This document shows positions 33,365-41,698 of a stretch of 64,000 bases of DNA, piece by piece. Position 1 is the first letter of the stretch, and every line of letters begins with the position of its first letter. Below the pieces are notes generated by a model, which saw only the letters and a list, made by a program, of their open reading frames with translations, was not told where the DNA came from and did no database searches. Source of the stretch: Sphingobium indicum BiD32 (GTDB lineage Bacteria; Pseudomonadota; Alphaproteobacteria; Sphingomonadales; Sphingomonadaceae); NCBI RefSeq assembly GCF_000382885.1, contig NZ_CAVK010000013.1, positions 1 to 64,000 on the forward strand, written 5' to 3'. The position numbers and the translations under genes were made by a program.

Positions 33365-33852
33365 GCCGGCACCGGATCCTCGAATTCGGCGCCGGTCCCG
33401 CCGATGAGCCCTGCGCGCAGCTCGGGCAATGCGCAGACTTTGCCGCGGCCAACACCCTCGAACTGCTCGCCTACAAGGCCGCAATCATTGCCATCAACGG
33501 CGAGCCGCCGCTGCCGCTCGGCTTTGCCCTTGTCGCCAATGTCCATGATTTCGGGACATACCGGACCTTGTGGCTGGTCTCGGCGGAAATGCCCTTGCCG
33601 GAAGGCGCTCAGGCCTGGCTCGACGACCTTGTGGAACCAGCCACCTGGATCGCGGCGGGATTTCCGCAGCCGGTGACCTACGAGGGCTCGCGCGCCGTCA
33701 TGCGCCCATTCCGCGACGTGGTCGCTGCCGCGCTCCAGATCACCCGGGCGAACGCCGACGGCAGCTTTTTCCCCGCTGCGAACGCGGTGCTCCACCGCAA
33801 CCTGCTCGCCGCCTACGGTCCTGCCAGGGTCGCTGCCGCCGACACCGGGTAA
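33361..33852 (+). CDS. Hypothetical protein
   Basis: A 163-residue protein ('MSRHRILEFGAGPADEPCAQ') with 'GQCADFAAANTLELLAYKAA' and 'GFALVANVHDFGTYRTLWLV'. The family is unknown. ATGA overlap with the previous gene indicates coupled translation of the three-gene set. Confidence 0.65.
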   Translation: MSRHRILEFGAGPADEPCAQLGQCADFAAANTLELLAYKAAIIAINGEPPLPLGFALVANVHDFGTYRTLWLVSAEMPLPEGAQAWLDDLVEPATWIAAGFPQPVTYEGSRAVMRPFRDVVAAALQITRANADGSFFPAANAVLHRNLLAAYGPARVAAADTG

Positions 33853-33869
33853 GGGGAGGGGGCTGGAGC
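33850..33869 (+). repeat. G-rich intergenic element, copy 7
   Basis: TAAGGGGAGGGGGCTGGAGC begins with the stop codon of the upstream gene and lies 27 bp before the DprA-like start, close enough to sit in its leader. Confidence 0.6.
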
Positions 33870-33896
33870 AGGCGTTCCTAAAGGGAGTCCAAGTCC

Positions 33897-34409
33897 ATGC
33901 CTCGCTTCTATGCCGGGATCGGTGCGCGCGCGACACCGCCCGAGATCCTCAGCCTGATGACCCGCGCCGCCTTCGCGCTCACCAAGCGCGGCTATGTCCT
34001 GCGCTCGGGCCACGCCATCGGCGCCGACAGTGCGTTCGAGCGCGGAGCCGGCCGCGATGCGCAGATCTTCCTGCCGGCGGCGGGCTGGCGCGGCTCGGCA
34101 AGCGAGTTCCATCCCGAGACGCTCGGCGACCAGCTCTGGGGCAGGGCGCGCATCATCGCTGCCGCGCACCATCCGGCCTTTGCCGGGCTCTCGGCGTTCG
34201 TCCAGGCGCTTCATACCCGAAACGCGTTCCAGGTCTTGGGCTGCTCGCTCGATAGCCCTGCGGAATTCGTGTTGTGCTGGACCGCCGACGGCGAGGCTTC
34301 GGGCGGCACCGGCCAGGCGCTGCGCGTTGCCGCCAGCCACGGCGTCCCCGTCTTCAACCTCCAGAGGCCGCGGACACGCGCCCACGTCGAGCGCCACCTC
34401 ATCCTCTGA
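33897..34409 (+). CDS. DprA/SLOG-like Rossmann protein
   Basis: A 170-residue single-domain protein. It opens with 'FYAGIGARATPPEIL', a GxGxR-type nucleotide or DNA phosphate-binding loop. It continues with 'LRSGHAIGADSAFERGAG' and closes with 'GGTGQALRVAASHGVPVFNL'. These are the marks of the DprA/SLOG superfamily. It is too short for chromosomal DprA and fits plasmid/phage SLOG proteins, which may bind ssDNA or nucleotide signals. Confidence 0.78.
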   Translation: MPRFYAGIGARATPPEILSLMTRAAFALTKRGYVLRSGHAIGADSAFERGAGRDAQIFLPAAGWRGSASEFHPETLGDQLWGRARIIAAAHHPAFAGLSAFVQALHTRNAFQVLGCSLDSPAEFVLCWTADGEASGGTGQALRVAASHGVPVFNLQRPRTRAHVERHLIL

Positions 34410-34497
34410 CCCGTTCAATTCCGCGCGGGTCCGCCGTTCTATCCCTTGCCTTGGCAACGGGACGTGGGGCGCGCGCTGCAACACGAAAGTCCCAGCC

Positions 34498-35001
34498 ATG
34501 TCCTCGATTACGCTCACGCTTGAACTTGCCTGCACCCGCGAGGAAGCCGCGCGCTTCGCCGCGGTCGAACTGTTCCTCGCCGAAATGGCTGAGAACGCCG
34601 AGGCCGAGCCCCCGGCCGAACTCGACGCGGTCTTCGGCGTGAGGCCTCGCGAGACGATCCTCGGCCTTGCCGGCCACCCGCAGCCGCTTGGGATCACCTG
34701 CCGGTACGACCGCGAGGGTGGCGTAATGACGCTCGCTGCGTCGGGCGGCAAACCGAACCTCGCCGCGCTCCCGGTGCTGCTGCTCTGGCTCTATCCCGAC
34801 AAGCTGCCCATCGCCTACTCGGTCCACGTAACCGAACGGCCCGAACTCGCGGTCTGGACGATCGTGGGCCTCAATCGCATCGAGATCACCCAGCACGAAA
34901 GCGAGGTCGCCGCGCGGCTCGAGGCCTTGCGGGCGATTGGTGACACGCCCCGGCGTCTCGACCTGCTGCCGACCAAACCGCTGCCCCGATCGGACGACTG
35001 A
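34498..35001 (+). CDS. Hypothetical protein
   Basis: A 167-residue protein ('MSSITLTLELACTREEAARF') with a helical start, a hydrophobic core 'NLAALPVLLLWLYPDKLPIA' and 'LAVWTIVGLNRIEITQHESE'. It is not recognised. It ends just before the convergent DUF1173 gene. Confidence 0.62.
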   Translation: MSSITLTLELACTREEAARFAAVELFLAEMAENAEAEPPAELDAVFGVRPRETILGLAGHPQPLGITCRYDREGGVMTLAASGGKPNLAALPVLLLWLYPDKLPIAYSVHVTERPELAVWTIVGLNRIEITQHESEVAARLEALRAIGDTPRRLDLLPTKPLPRSDD

Positions 35002-35007
35002 GCCTGC

Positions 35008-36240
35008 TCAGGCGGCCTGCTGACCATCCCAAGTTCGCCGCGGCGGCCGGCTGACGCGGGCCGGGAGCGGCTCGCCTTCCTTCCACAGCAAGTGTGCGAC
35101 GCCTTGCCCGGCGAGCAGCGCTTCCAAGGGTTCGGCCACCTCGTTGTCGCGGTCATGGATGTGGATGGCACTCGCTTCCTCGCCGGTGTCCTTGAGTACC
35201 AGACTGGCGATCGGCGTGTCGGTGTCGAGATTGACGCGCAGGCCCTTCACGAACCGCCGCTTCTCCGCCACCGCCTTGCCGACAAGATAGCGCTCGTCGC
35301 TGGTTTCGTAGGGGAGCCATTCTCCCGTTACCGGCATCAGCGCGACCTCAATGAGGTCGAAAGTGCCCTCTCGCCGCCGCGCGAACGAGCCGGCGAGAAC
35401 CAGATGGCCGCTTTTGCCGTTCGGCCCATCCTGCGCTTGCCACAGCGCAAGTTCGCCCGCGAACCGCTTGTGGAAGCGCCGCGCCATGTCCTGGTCCATC
35501 ACAAAGGGCATGTCGCCGACATGGCGCAGGACGATTCTTTCTGCGCCGTGCGCGGTCACGATCTCCTTGATCTCGCCCACGACCACCATCATATCGCCCT
35601 GCGAGGCATAGACCCGGGCGAGGGCCGCGCGGCGGCGGGCCCGGATCTCTTCCTTCTCTTCGATCTTGAAGCTCTCGGGCACGAACAGCACGTGGGGCAG
35701 GGCTTCCTGCTTGGCCCGGCAGCTTGCCGCTGCCTCGAGCAACGCGCGGCGCACGACGAACCATGTCCGCTTGCCCGCCATCTTCGGATGCCAGTGTGTG
35801 AGTTCGGCCCGATCCCAGAGGACGTGCAGCAGCCCCCGCATCGACAGCTTCTGGCCCGAGGACTTCACCGTCGGCTTGTCGTTGGTGAGTGCCGCGGGGG
35901 CGAGCCGGGCGGCCCCGCGCGACAGCGGGAAGCCGAGTTTGAGGCTGGTCTCGCCGCTCGCCTCATCGTCGAGCACGGCTGACCCACGGACCTGGCCCAT
36001 GCCGGTGAGATAGTCTGGCGCTTCGTAGTGATCGCAGGCGGTCGCATGACGCGCGCCCGAGCCCGGCCAGCGCGCGAGCACGTAGCGGTTCTGCCGGTGC
36101 GAGATGTAGAGGGGGAGCTCGGTTCCCTTGCGGCATTCGCAATGGACCGGGCTTTTGCGCTCGTAGGCGTCGCGCAAGATGAGCTGAAGTTCATCGCCTT
36201 CGGCCACGCTGCGGCCGAGCACACGGTATCGCTGGATCAT
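35008..36240 (-). CDS. DUF1173 family protein
   Basis: A 410-residue protein matching DUF1173. The N-terminus has two cysteines in 'VHCECRKGTELPLYISHRQN' and Cys/His in 'GARHATACDHYEAPD', a possible metal site. Later come 'SMRGLLHVLWDRAELTHWHP', 'LPHVLFVPESFKIEEKEEIR' and 'KSGHLVLAGSFARRREGTFD'. The family is widespread on alphaproteobacterial plasmids and uncharacterised. It runs opposite to its neighbours. Confidence 0.85.
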   Translation of the reverse strand: MIQRYRVLGRSVAEGDELQLILRDAYERKSPVHCECRKGTELPLYISHRQNRYVLARWPGSGARHATACDHYEAPDYLTGMGQVRGSAVLDDEASGETSLKLGFPLSRGAARLAPAALTNDKPTVKSSGQKLSMRGLLHVLWDRAELTHWHPKMAGKRTWFVVRRALLEAAASCRAKQEALPHVLFVPESFKIEEKEEIRARRRAALARVYASQGDMMVVVGEIKEIVTAHGAERIVLRHVGDMPFVMDQDMARRFHKRFAGELALWQAQDGPNGKSGHLVLAGSFARRREGTFDLIEVALMPVTGEWLPYETSDERYLVGKAVAEKRRFVKGLRVNLDTDTPIASLVLKDTGEEASAIHIHDRDNEVAEPLEALLAGQGVAHLLWKEGEPLPARVSRPPRRTWDGQQAA

Positions 36241-36462
36241 TGGGTCTCTCCAATTTCTCGCGATCGACGCTGCCCGTTCGACCTCTCGCGCATCTCCTTC
36301 AGGTTTTCGCGGCCCCGGATGGGCACGCTGGGCTCAGACTATGATAGCCGCTCGGTCGCCGCAAGCCCGCCGAGCGGGCGCCTCGAGCCTGCCGCTGCAC
36401 AACCGTGGAGGCCGCCGGCGGTTTGCTGGCGTGGCGGCATATGCCGCGCTACCGGTCCTGTG

Positions 36463-37152
36463 ATGGATAACCTTTTCGCTTCGCAGCCCATCGCGGGCGC
36501 CACCCTGGCGCGCAGCGACATCGAGCGCCTGATCGGCGGGGCGGCGCGCACACTCATCGACTGCGACCTCGAGGAGGCGGACCTCTCCGGCCTCGACCTC
36601 ACCCGCTGGCGCTTCGAACGCTGCAACCTGCGGCGCAGCGATCTTGCAGGGGCAAAGCTCGAAGGCACGGTCTGGCAGGGCTGCCGGGGACCGTTCGCCA
36701 ACTTCTCGGGTGCCAACCTCAGCGAAGCCGAGTTCATCGGCGGTGACTGGAACAATTGCGCGATGCGCCGCGCGAGCCTGACCTCGACCCGCTTCACCGG
36801 CTCCAAGCTCACCGGCGCCGATTTCACCGAGGCGCGCGCCATGCACATCCACTTCGAGGAAGTGCTGCTGGTCTCGGCAAAGCTGCCCGGTTTCTCGTTC
36901 CGCAAGGAAGCCCTGCGCCGGGTCGACCTGTCCGGTGCCGATGTGCGCAAGGGCGATTTCCGCATGACGGTGTTCGAGGACTGCTCGCTGCGCGAGGCGA
37001 TGGTCGCCGGATCGCGCTTCGAGGGCTCGGACCTGCGCGGCGCCGACCTTGGCGGGCTGCGCCTGGTCGATGCCGGGCTGTTTCGCGGAGCGACGATCTC
37101 GCGCGAGCAGGCTGGGCAATTGCTCGGCGAACTGGGGCTCAACGTCCGGTAG
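36463..37152 (+). CDS. Pentapeptide-repeat protein
   Basis: A 229-residue protein built of A(D/N)LxG-type pentapeptides, for example 'LEEADLSGLDLTRWRFERCN', 'GADFTEARAMHIHFEEV' and 'GSDLRGADLGGLRLVDAGLF'. It should form a right-handed quadrilateral helix. Relatives mimic DNA and protect gyrase (Qnr/MfpA type), but sequence alone does not show that role here. The ATG at 36463 is chosen because it begins the continuous repeat region. Confidence 0.8.
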   Translation: MDNLFASQPIAGATLARSDIERLIGGAARTLIDCDLEEADLSGLDLTRWRFERCNLRRSDLAGAKLEGTVWQGCRGPFANFSGANLSEAEFIGGDWNNCAMRRASLTSTRFTGSKLTGADFTEARAMHIHFEEVLLVSAKLPGFSFRKEALRRVDLSGADVRKGDFRMTVFEDCSLREAMVAGSRFEGSDLRGADLGGLRLVDAGLFRGATISREQAGQLLGELGLNVR

Positions 37153-37173
37153 GATCCGAACCCCGGGGGCGGA

Positions 37174-37362
37174 TCACCGGTCCTGCTGTGCGTCCCGTTC
37201 CAGGGTCTCGGTCACGCCTTCGGCAAGCCCGAGGCACAGCGCGGCTTCCTCGCGGGTGAGCCTGATCTCTTCAGTATCCAACACGCCTAGCTTCGTGCGC
37301 AGGACCTGCGCCATCGCGCGCGCCACCTGCAGGGCGCTTGGCATCATCCGTGGTTCAGGCAT
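37174..37362 (-). CDS. Small hypothetical protein
   Basis: A 62-residue helical protein ('MPEPRMMPSALQVARAMAQV') with 'VLDTEEIRLTREEAALCLGL'. AAGGA lies upstream of ATG 37362. Convergent with the pentapeptide gene. Unknown function. Confidence 0.55.
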   Translation of the reverse strand: MPEPRMMPSALQVARAMAQVLRTKLGVLDTEEIRLTREEAALCLGLAEGVTETLERDAQQDR

Positions 37363-37676
37363 GGGCCGGAATCCTTTCCCTTCGGCGGCTCTGCCTGCGG
37401 CAGTTGGGCCGGACAGGTCGCATTGGAGCGCATTAATAACGGTTTTGCCGGGATGTGGCGAGGTGAGGAGGGAAGGGGGCACCCCGACACCCGCGCCCCA
37501 CGCGGGCACCGCGGCGACCCGCTCTACTTGCTAGGGCGGAGCGTCGGCGCTGTCGCACCGCCGCCCACCCAAGCTCGCCGGCATGAATGCCGGCCCTTCG
37601 GGTGACGATCGGGGCCAGGGGGGAGATGTGGCAAGGCTGGTTGGCGCAGGCGGGCGAGGGCGCTAGGTTCCGCCTC
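37363..37676. other. Intergenic region between divergent small genes
   Basis: It contains a G-rich element relative (GAGGAGGGAAGGGGGC, 37465-37480) and the promoter sides of the genes at 37362 and 37677. I see no gene. Confidence 0.4.
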
Positions 37677-38021
37677 ATGCCGATCCTCCTTGCTGCCGCC
37701 GCGCTTTGCCTCGCTCCTTCCGTCCACGATGGCGACACGATCCGCTGCGGCCGAGAGCGGGTCCGCATTGCCAGCATCGATGCGCCCGAATTGCCGGACA
37801 GCCCCAAGTGCCAGGACCGACGGCGCTCTTACGCATGGTGTGACTTTGCCGCGGGCGAAGCCTCGCGCGCTGCCCTGACGCGGCTGCTGTCGCGCGGGCA
37901 GGTCATGATCACGCGGCTTGGCACCGACCCCTATGGGCGGACGCTCGCCACGGTCTCGGTGAACGGCGTCGACGCCGGCGACTATCTGGTCGCGCAAGGC
38001 CTCGCGCGGCCCTGGCGCTAG
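37677..38021 (+). CDS. Secreted thermonuclease (SNase-like)
   Basis: A 114-residue protein. A short hydrophobic N-terminus ('MPILLAAAALCLAP') suggests export. The staphylococcal nuclease fold is marked by 'HDGDTIRCG', 'VRIASIDAPELPD', 'WCDFAAGEASRAAL' and 'GTDPYGRTLATVSVNG'. Catalytic Arg and acidic positions appear present. It is one of the short plasmid-borne nucleases of unknown purpose; degradation of periplasmic DNA is possible. Confidence 0.82.
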   Translation: MPILLAAAALCLAPSVHDGDTIRCGRERVRIASIDAPELPDSPKCQDRRRSYAWCDFAAGEASRAALTRLLSRGQVMITRLGTDPYGRTLATVSVNGVDAGDYLVAQGLARPWR

Positions 38022-38500
38022 GCATCCCTATCGAGGGGGCGAGCCTTACCCGCCTGCGGGCGCCACCTTTTGCAATGGACGGGTCGCCAGACCGTAGCGC
38101 GTGACGCGGGACGGGGAGGGGCTAGGTGCGGCCTCGTGTGACCCCAGGCGTCTCTAACCGGCATGGTGCGGGGCGAGGGAGACAACGCTCGCTGGCGCGG
38201 GCGCTGGCGGGTAGGAGCAGGTCCTGCCGAAAGGACCGAGGCTGACGGGTCTGAGCTTTGCGGGGATCCGCAGGCTTGACCTGACGAAACCGCCCTTCGT
38301 TTGCCGATGAACCGATGCGGCGCCAGTCCCTGGCCGCAACCCAAAAGCAGCGGACCGTGAAGCCCTTGCGGGCTTGCCGCACCACTCCTCGCTTTTGGGT
38401 TTCCCGCGCATGCGCGCGGTGCGGGCCCGGGCCTATCGGCGCCGCCTGACCTGTTCATCGGCGGGCGGTTCCGCCGAGTTCAAGCCACGGAGATAACCCC
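38022..38500. other. Long leader region upstream of ssb
   Basis: 479 bp without a credible gene. It contains a G-rich element relative (ACGGGGAGGGGCTAGG, 38111-38126) and a large nested stem-loop at 38338-38401. The unusual length of non-coding DNA before ssb on a compact plasmid suggests regulatory content. Confidence 0.5.
38338..38401 (+). promoter_or_regulatory. Nested stem-loop upstream of ssb
   Basis: Perfect 11-bp arms AACCCAAAAGC (38338-38348) and GCTTTTGGGTT (38391-38401) enclose an inner hairpin AAGCCC-TTGC-GGGCTT (38360-38375). It lies 100 bp before the ssb start. It could be a structured RNA leader or a fold of the transferred single strand that serves as promoter, as known for leading-region genes of F; the latter is inference. 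Confidence 0.5.
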
Positions 38501-38836
38501 ATGAAGAACCTCGTCATCCTGATCGGCCGCATCGCCGCCGCTCCTGAAACCCGCCACGCTGGCGAGACCGCGATCACTTCGTTCACCCTCGTCACCGATC
38601 GCCCCAAGCTGGTCGACGGCAAGACGGTCAAGAACGAGGCCGGCTACACCGAAACCCTCGCTGAATTCCACCGCGTCACTGCCTTCAATGGCCTCGGCAC
38701 TTCGGTCGCCAAGCACAAGAAGAAGGGCGACCTGGTCGAGGTGCAGGGCCGCCTCCACTACTCGAAGTGGACCGACCGCGAGGGCGTCGAACGCTACGCG
38801 GTCGAGATCGTCGCCGAGGAAGTCCTCTTCCTCTAG
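38501..38836 (+). CDS. ssb: Single-stranded DNA-binding protein
   Basis: A 111-residue OB-fold SSB: 'MKNLVILIGRIAAAPETRHA', 'TAITSFTLVTDRPK', 'ETLAEFHRVTAFNGLGTSVA', 'KKGDLVEVQGRLHYSKWTDR' and a closing strand. The acidic C-terminal tail that recruits partners in chromosomal SSB is missing, so it is a minimal plasmid form. It should coat the transferred strand in the recipient. Confidence 0.9.
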   Translation: MKNLVILIGRIAAAPETRHAGETAITSFTLVTDRPKLVDGKTVKNEAGYTETLAEFHRVTAFNGLGTSVAKHKKKGDLVEVQGRLHYSKWTDREGVERYAVEIVAEEVLFL

Positions 38837-39337
38837 ACCCGAGCCCGGGAGGCGGCAGCGCCGCCTCCCATTGGGCCAAGGCCAGTCCCCCGAGCACTCA
38901 TGTAGTTGCTGCGAAGGGCGAAACAGCGGTTGCGAAAAAGGCAACGCGCGGCGTCTATTTCGCACTTGCAGCATGAAGGCGCCCGACCCATATGAAGGGT
39001 GCCTTTCAGGCATCCTCTCCCAAAACTTTCCAAGGGGCTGGCTCACGCTGGCCCCATTTTTTTGCCTGCCGGGTCGGGCTTGCACCCTTCCAGGCATGGC
39101 ATCTGTGACACTTTGCCCTCGCGTGGAGTGTCATTTTGCATCGCCCGCGTGACCAGTGCTGAGGGCGATCCGGCGATCGGGCCAGCTTGAGGATCCGAAT
39201 GGCCGAGAGATCGGCTTTGACGCGACTGGCCGCGCATGTCCGGCAGCGCCGCTGGGTGAAGTGTCACGGGCGACAAACGACATGGCGGAGTACAAGGGGG
39301 ATTCACAGGATTCACCTTTTGTGCTCAATACTGCTCA
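38837..39337. other. Intergenic region after ssb
   Basis: No gene is supported. It holds a terminator at 39034-39063. Near its right end are direct repeats: GATTCAC twice (39300-39306, 39309-39315) and TGCTCAAT twice (about 39322-39339) just before the next start codon, suggesting an operator there. Confidence 0.45.
39034..39063 (+). terminator. Rho-independent terminator
   Basis: GGGGCTGGC-TCAC-GCTGGCCCC forms a 9-bp stem with two G-U pairs, followed by ATTTTTTT. It is 200 bp after ssb on the plus strand. Confidence 0.75.
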
Positions 39338-39895
39338 ATGGAACGAGCCCAAGAAATCACTGGTGTCGGCGGGATCTATGCGGTCCTGGTCGAAGCCTCG
39401 AACCGCCCGCGCTACGCCTTCCTTGTCCTCCAGCTTGTCGCCGAGATTGCCGACGGCCGAGGGCAGGCCGGGCCGTTCGTCGCGCAAGGCGGCGTCCCGG
39501 TGCTCCTGCGCGAATGGCTCTGCTCCCAGCTTCTCCCCATGAGCGCGCAGCCTGCCCGCCGCGCGGCGTTGCGCGCACGCGTTGCCGAGGGGCTGAAGGC
39601 CGACCTTACCGGGAAGCCGGAGTTCGACGCGGCGCGGATCGAGGTCGCGGTCGAGGAGCAGGTCCAGGCCGTGGGCCGCGCCAATGTCAGCCGCGCGATC
39701 TCCGATCTGGTCCGCGCTGGGCTGATGACCCGGCACTATGCGGGCTACGCCACCAACCACAAGAACCGCGGCGGCGGGCGCCATGCGGTCTATGTGGTCA
39801 AGCCCGGTGTGCTTGCGCTGCTGCGCAGGCCCGCGCCGATAAGGCGACTAGGTGCGGCGTCCTCAAATCCGCAGGGCGACCTCTTCGCGGCCTGA
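39338..39895 (+). CDS. Hypothetical winged-helix-like protein
   Basis: A 185-residue protein ('MERAQEITGVGGIYAVLVEA'). Helical segments lead to 'GRANVSRAISDLVRAGLMTR' and 'GRHAVYVVKPGVLALLRRPA', which look like a winged-helix DNA-binding unit. Two TGCTCAAT repeats overlap the start region, compatible with autoregulation. No family name. Confidence 0.65.
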   Translation: MERAQEITGVGGIYAVLVEASNRPRYAFLVLQLVAEIADGRGQAGPFVAQGGVPVLLREWLCSQLLPMSAQPARRAALRARVAEGLKADLTGKPEFDAARIEVAVEEQVQAVGRANVSRAISDLVRAGLMTRHYAGYATNHKNRGGGRHAVYVVKPGVLALLRRPAPIRRLGAASSNPQGDLFAA

Positions 39896-40011
39896 ACCGG
39901 ACCATCGAGCCCTCAAGCCGCGCCAGGCGCGCGGCTGCGCGGCCCCTCTGGCGTGGTGGCGACCGATCGCCTAGGAGCCCCTGATCCGGGAATTGGAAAG
40001 GTCTCGCCCGC

Positions 40012-40524
40012 ATGGAAAACGAAGCACTGCTGGATCATGTCGCCGACATCGTCTCTGCCCATGTCAGCAACAATTCGGTGGCTGCCGCGGACCTGCCGGG
40101 CCTGATCCAGGCGGTCTACGCTTCGCTTGCCGCGCTTGGACAGGCGCCGGAACCGGCCCCGGAAGAGTTGAAGCCTGCCGTTTCGGTGCGTTCCTCGGTC
40201 AAGCCCGACGCGGTTACCTGCCTTGAATGCGGCGAGAAAATGAAGATGCTCAAGCGCCACCTCGGCACCGAGCACGGCCTGACGCCCGCCGAATACCGGG
40301 CGCGCTGGAGCCTGCCTGCCGATTACCCGATGGTCGCGCCCGACTATGCCGCCAAACGCAAGGAGCTCGCGGTCAGGATCGGCCTGGGCCGCAAACCCGG
40401 CCAGAGCCCGAAGGCTGTGGCCAAAGTTGCATCGGAAGCTGCGGCCGGGGCAGCACCCAAGGCGCAGCCCAAGGCCGCCGCGGCCCCGGCAAAGCGCAAG
40501 AAGCTCGGCGTCGCCTTCGGCTAG
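40012..40524 (+). CDS. mucR: MucR/Ros-family transcription regulator
   Basis: A 170-residue zinc-finger regulator. The N-terminus ('LLDHVADIVSAHVSNNSVA', 'DLPGLIQAVYASLAALGQ') is the oligomerisation region. The prokaryotic zinc finger follows: 'VTCLECGEKMKMLKRHLGTE' with 'HGLTPAEYRARWSLPADYPM'. An Ala/Lys-rich tail ends the protein. MucR proteins silence AT-rich or horizontally acquired genes in Alphaproteobacteria, so it may control plasmid functions. Confidence 0.93.
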   Translation: MENEALLDHVADIVSAHVSNNSVAAADLPGLIQAVYASLAALGQAPEPAPEELKPAVSVRSSVKPDAVTCLECGEKMKMLKRHLGTEHGLTPAEYRARWSLPADYPMVAPDYAAKRKELAVRIGLGRKPGQSPKAVAKVASEAAAGAAPKAQPKAAAAPAKRKKLGVAFG

Positions 40525-40581
40525 GTCTGAGCGGCGGCCCGTGGGCCGAACTTGACATTTTGCGCCTTCCGCCGCATATAC

Positions 40582-40610
40582 TGCCTCATAAATCGGCAAA
40601 TGGTGAGGCA
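40582..40610. promoter_or_regulatory. Xre/RES operator (TGCCTCA/TGAGGCA)
   Basis: A perfect 7-bp inverted repeat TGCCTCA (40582-40588) and TGAGGCA (40604-40610) ends just before ATG 40612. Position implies autorepression by the antitoxin. The same core appears in the fic operator at 13041-13069. Confidence 0.6.
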
Positions 40611-40611
40611 C

Positions 40612-40974
40612 ATGGCAAGCGCGGCATTCCTGAGCGAAGTCACCGGCGAGAAAGGCGTCTCGCCCGACCGCCTGTCGGCGGCCTTGCACATCACCAAGTC
40701 GGAACTGGCGCTGGCGGCCGGATTGTCGCGCGATGCGGTGTCCAAGGCTGCCCGCAGCCAGAGCGTGGTCACCCAGGCGCGGTTGCGTGAGGTGAGCGAA
40801 ATCATCAACCGTGTCATCCCCTGGGCGGGTAGCGAACTGGCTGCCTATGCCTGGTACCGCTCGCAGCCGCTGCCTTCGTTCGGTGACGCCACGGCCGAAG
40901 AACTCGTCCGCCAGGGCCTCGGCGAGAAGGTCCGGGCCTATCTCGGCCGGATCGCCGCCGGTGGGTTTGCCTGA
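40612..40974 (+). CDS. Xre/MbcA/ParS-type antitoxin
   Basis: A 120-residue protein. An Xre-like helix-turn-helix ('ALHITKSELALAAGLSRDAV') is followed by the toxin-binding domain ('ARLREVSEIINRVIPWAGSE', 'DATAEELVRQGLGEKVRAYL'). It should neutralise the RES toxin 17 bp downstream and repress the operon. An ATG 12 bp upstream is an alternative start, but it would place the operator within the coding region. Confidence 0.88.
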   Translation: MASAAFLSEVTGEKGVSPDRLSAALHITKSELALAAGLSRDAVSKAARSQSVVTQARLREVSEIINRVIPWAGSELAAYAWYRSQPLPSFGDATAEELVRQGLGEKVRAYLGRIAAGGFA

Positions 40975-40991
40975 TCGGCGGCAATCTCAAG

Positions 40992-41543
40992 GTGGCGCTT
41001 TCCTTCAGCCGGTTCGACGGCCTCGTCTACCGCGCGCATCATCCGGCCTGGGCCTACGATCCTGTATCCGGCGAAGGTGCAAAGCTCCATGGCGGACGGT
41101 TCAACCGCATTGGCACGGCCTGCTTCTACGCGGCGCTGAGCCTCGAGACGGCCTGGCTTGAAGCCCAGCAGGGCTTCGCCTTCAAGGCGCAGCCGCTGAC
41201 CATCTGCAGCTACCGCGCCGAGATTGCCGATGTGCTCGACCTCACCGATCTCGCGGTACGCGAGCGAGCCGACGTCACCCTCACGCAACTGAGCTGCGCG
41301 TGGGAGCGGCTTGCCGCTGATCGCAAGCCGGTTCCGACCTGGGAGCTTGCCGACCGGCTGATCGAGGCGGGTTGCGCGGGCGTCATCGTCCCGAGCTTTG
41401 CCTCGCGTGCGACACCCGACGATCGCAACCTTGTGCTGTGGTCGTGGGGCCGCGAAGCGCCGCATCACCTCGAAGTGATCGATGACGAGCAGCGCTTGCC
41501 GCGCGATCAATCGTCGTGGCAGGACGGTCCTAAATCCATCTAA
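40992..41543 (+). CDS. RES-domain NAD-depleting toxin
   Basis: A 183-residue RES toxin: 'LVYRAHHPAWAYDPVSGEGA', 'KLHGGRFNRIGTACFYAALS' and 'LETAWLEAQQGFAF' supply the conserved Arg, Glu and Ser-containing pattern. Family members degrade NAD+ by phosphorolysis, causing stasis until antitoxin is restored. The GTG start at 40992 fits the short spacing to the antitoxin. The pair stabilises the plasmid by post-segregational killing. Confidence 0.87.
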   Translation: MALSFSRFDGLVYRAHHPAWAYDPVSGEGAKLHGGRFNRIGTACFYAALSLETAWLEAQQGFAFKAQPLTICSYRAEIADVLDLTDLAVRERADVTLTQLSCAWERLAADRKPVPTWELADRLIEAGCAGVIVPSFASRATPDDRNLVLWSWGREAPHHLEVIDDEQRLPRDQSSWQDGPKSI

Positions 41544-41589
41544 GACATTGATATTATTTAACATAAGCTTTATTATCAAGCTGAGCGAT

Positions 41590-41617
41590 CGTGCCACGAT
41601 GTGCCGTTCGTGACACG
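41590..41617. promoter_or_regulatory. Operator upstream of vapBC
   Basis: A near-perfect inverted repeat, CGTGCCACGA (41590-41599) and TCGTGACACG (41608-41617), has one mismatch. It is about 80 bp before vapB in an AT-rich promoter region; a site for VapB/VapBC autoregulation is likely. Confidence 0.55.
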
Positions 41618-41698
41618 TTTGCAATTTTGTGGCATATGGCCCCTGAATTGGCTCACGCGCGCGCTTCGCGACGCGTTCGCCGCATCAGGAGCAGTGCC

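Noticed and set aside
37677-38021. Thermonuclease considered as phage or transposon cargo
   Set aside because: No terminal repeats, transposase or compositional change around it; it appears to belong to the plasmid backbone.
39156-39542. 128-codon plus-strand frame before the winged-helix-like gene
   Set aside because: Overlaps the better-supported gene at 39338 in another frame and has no ribosome site.
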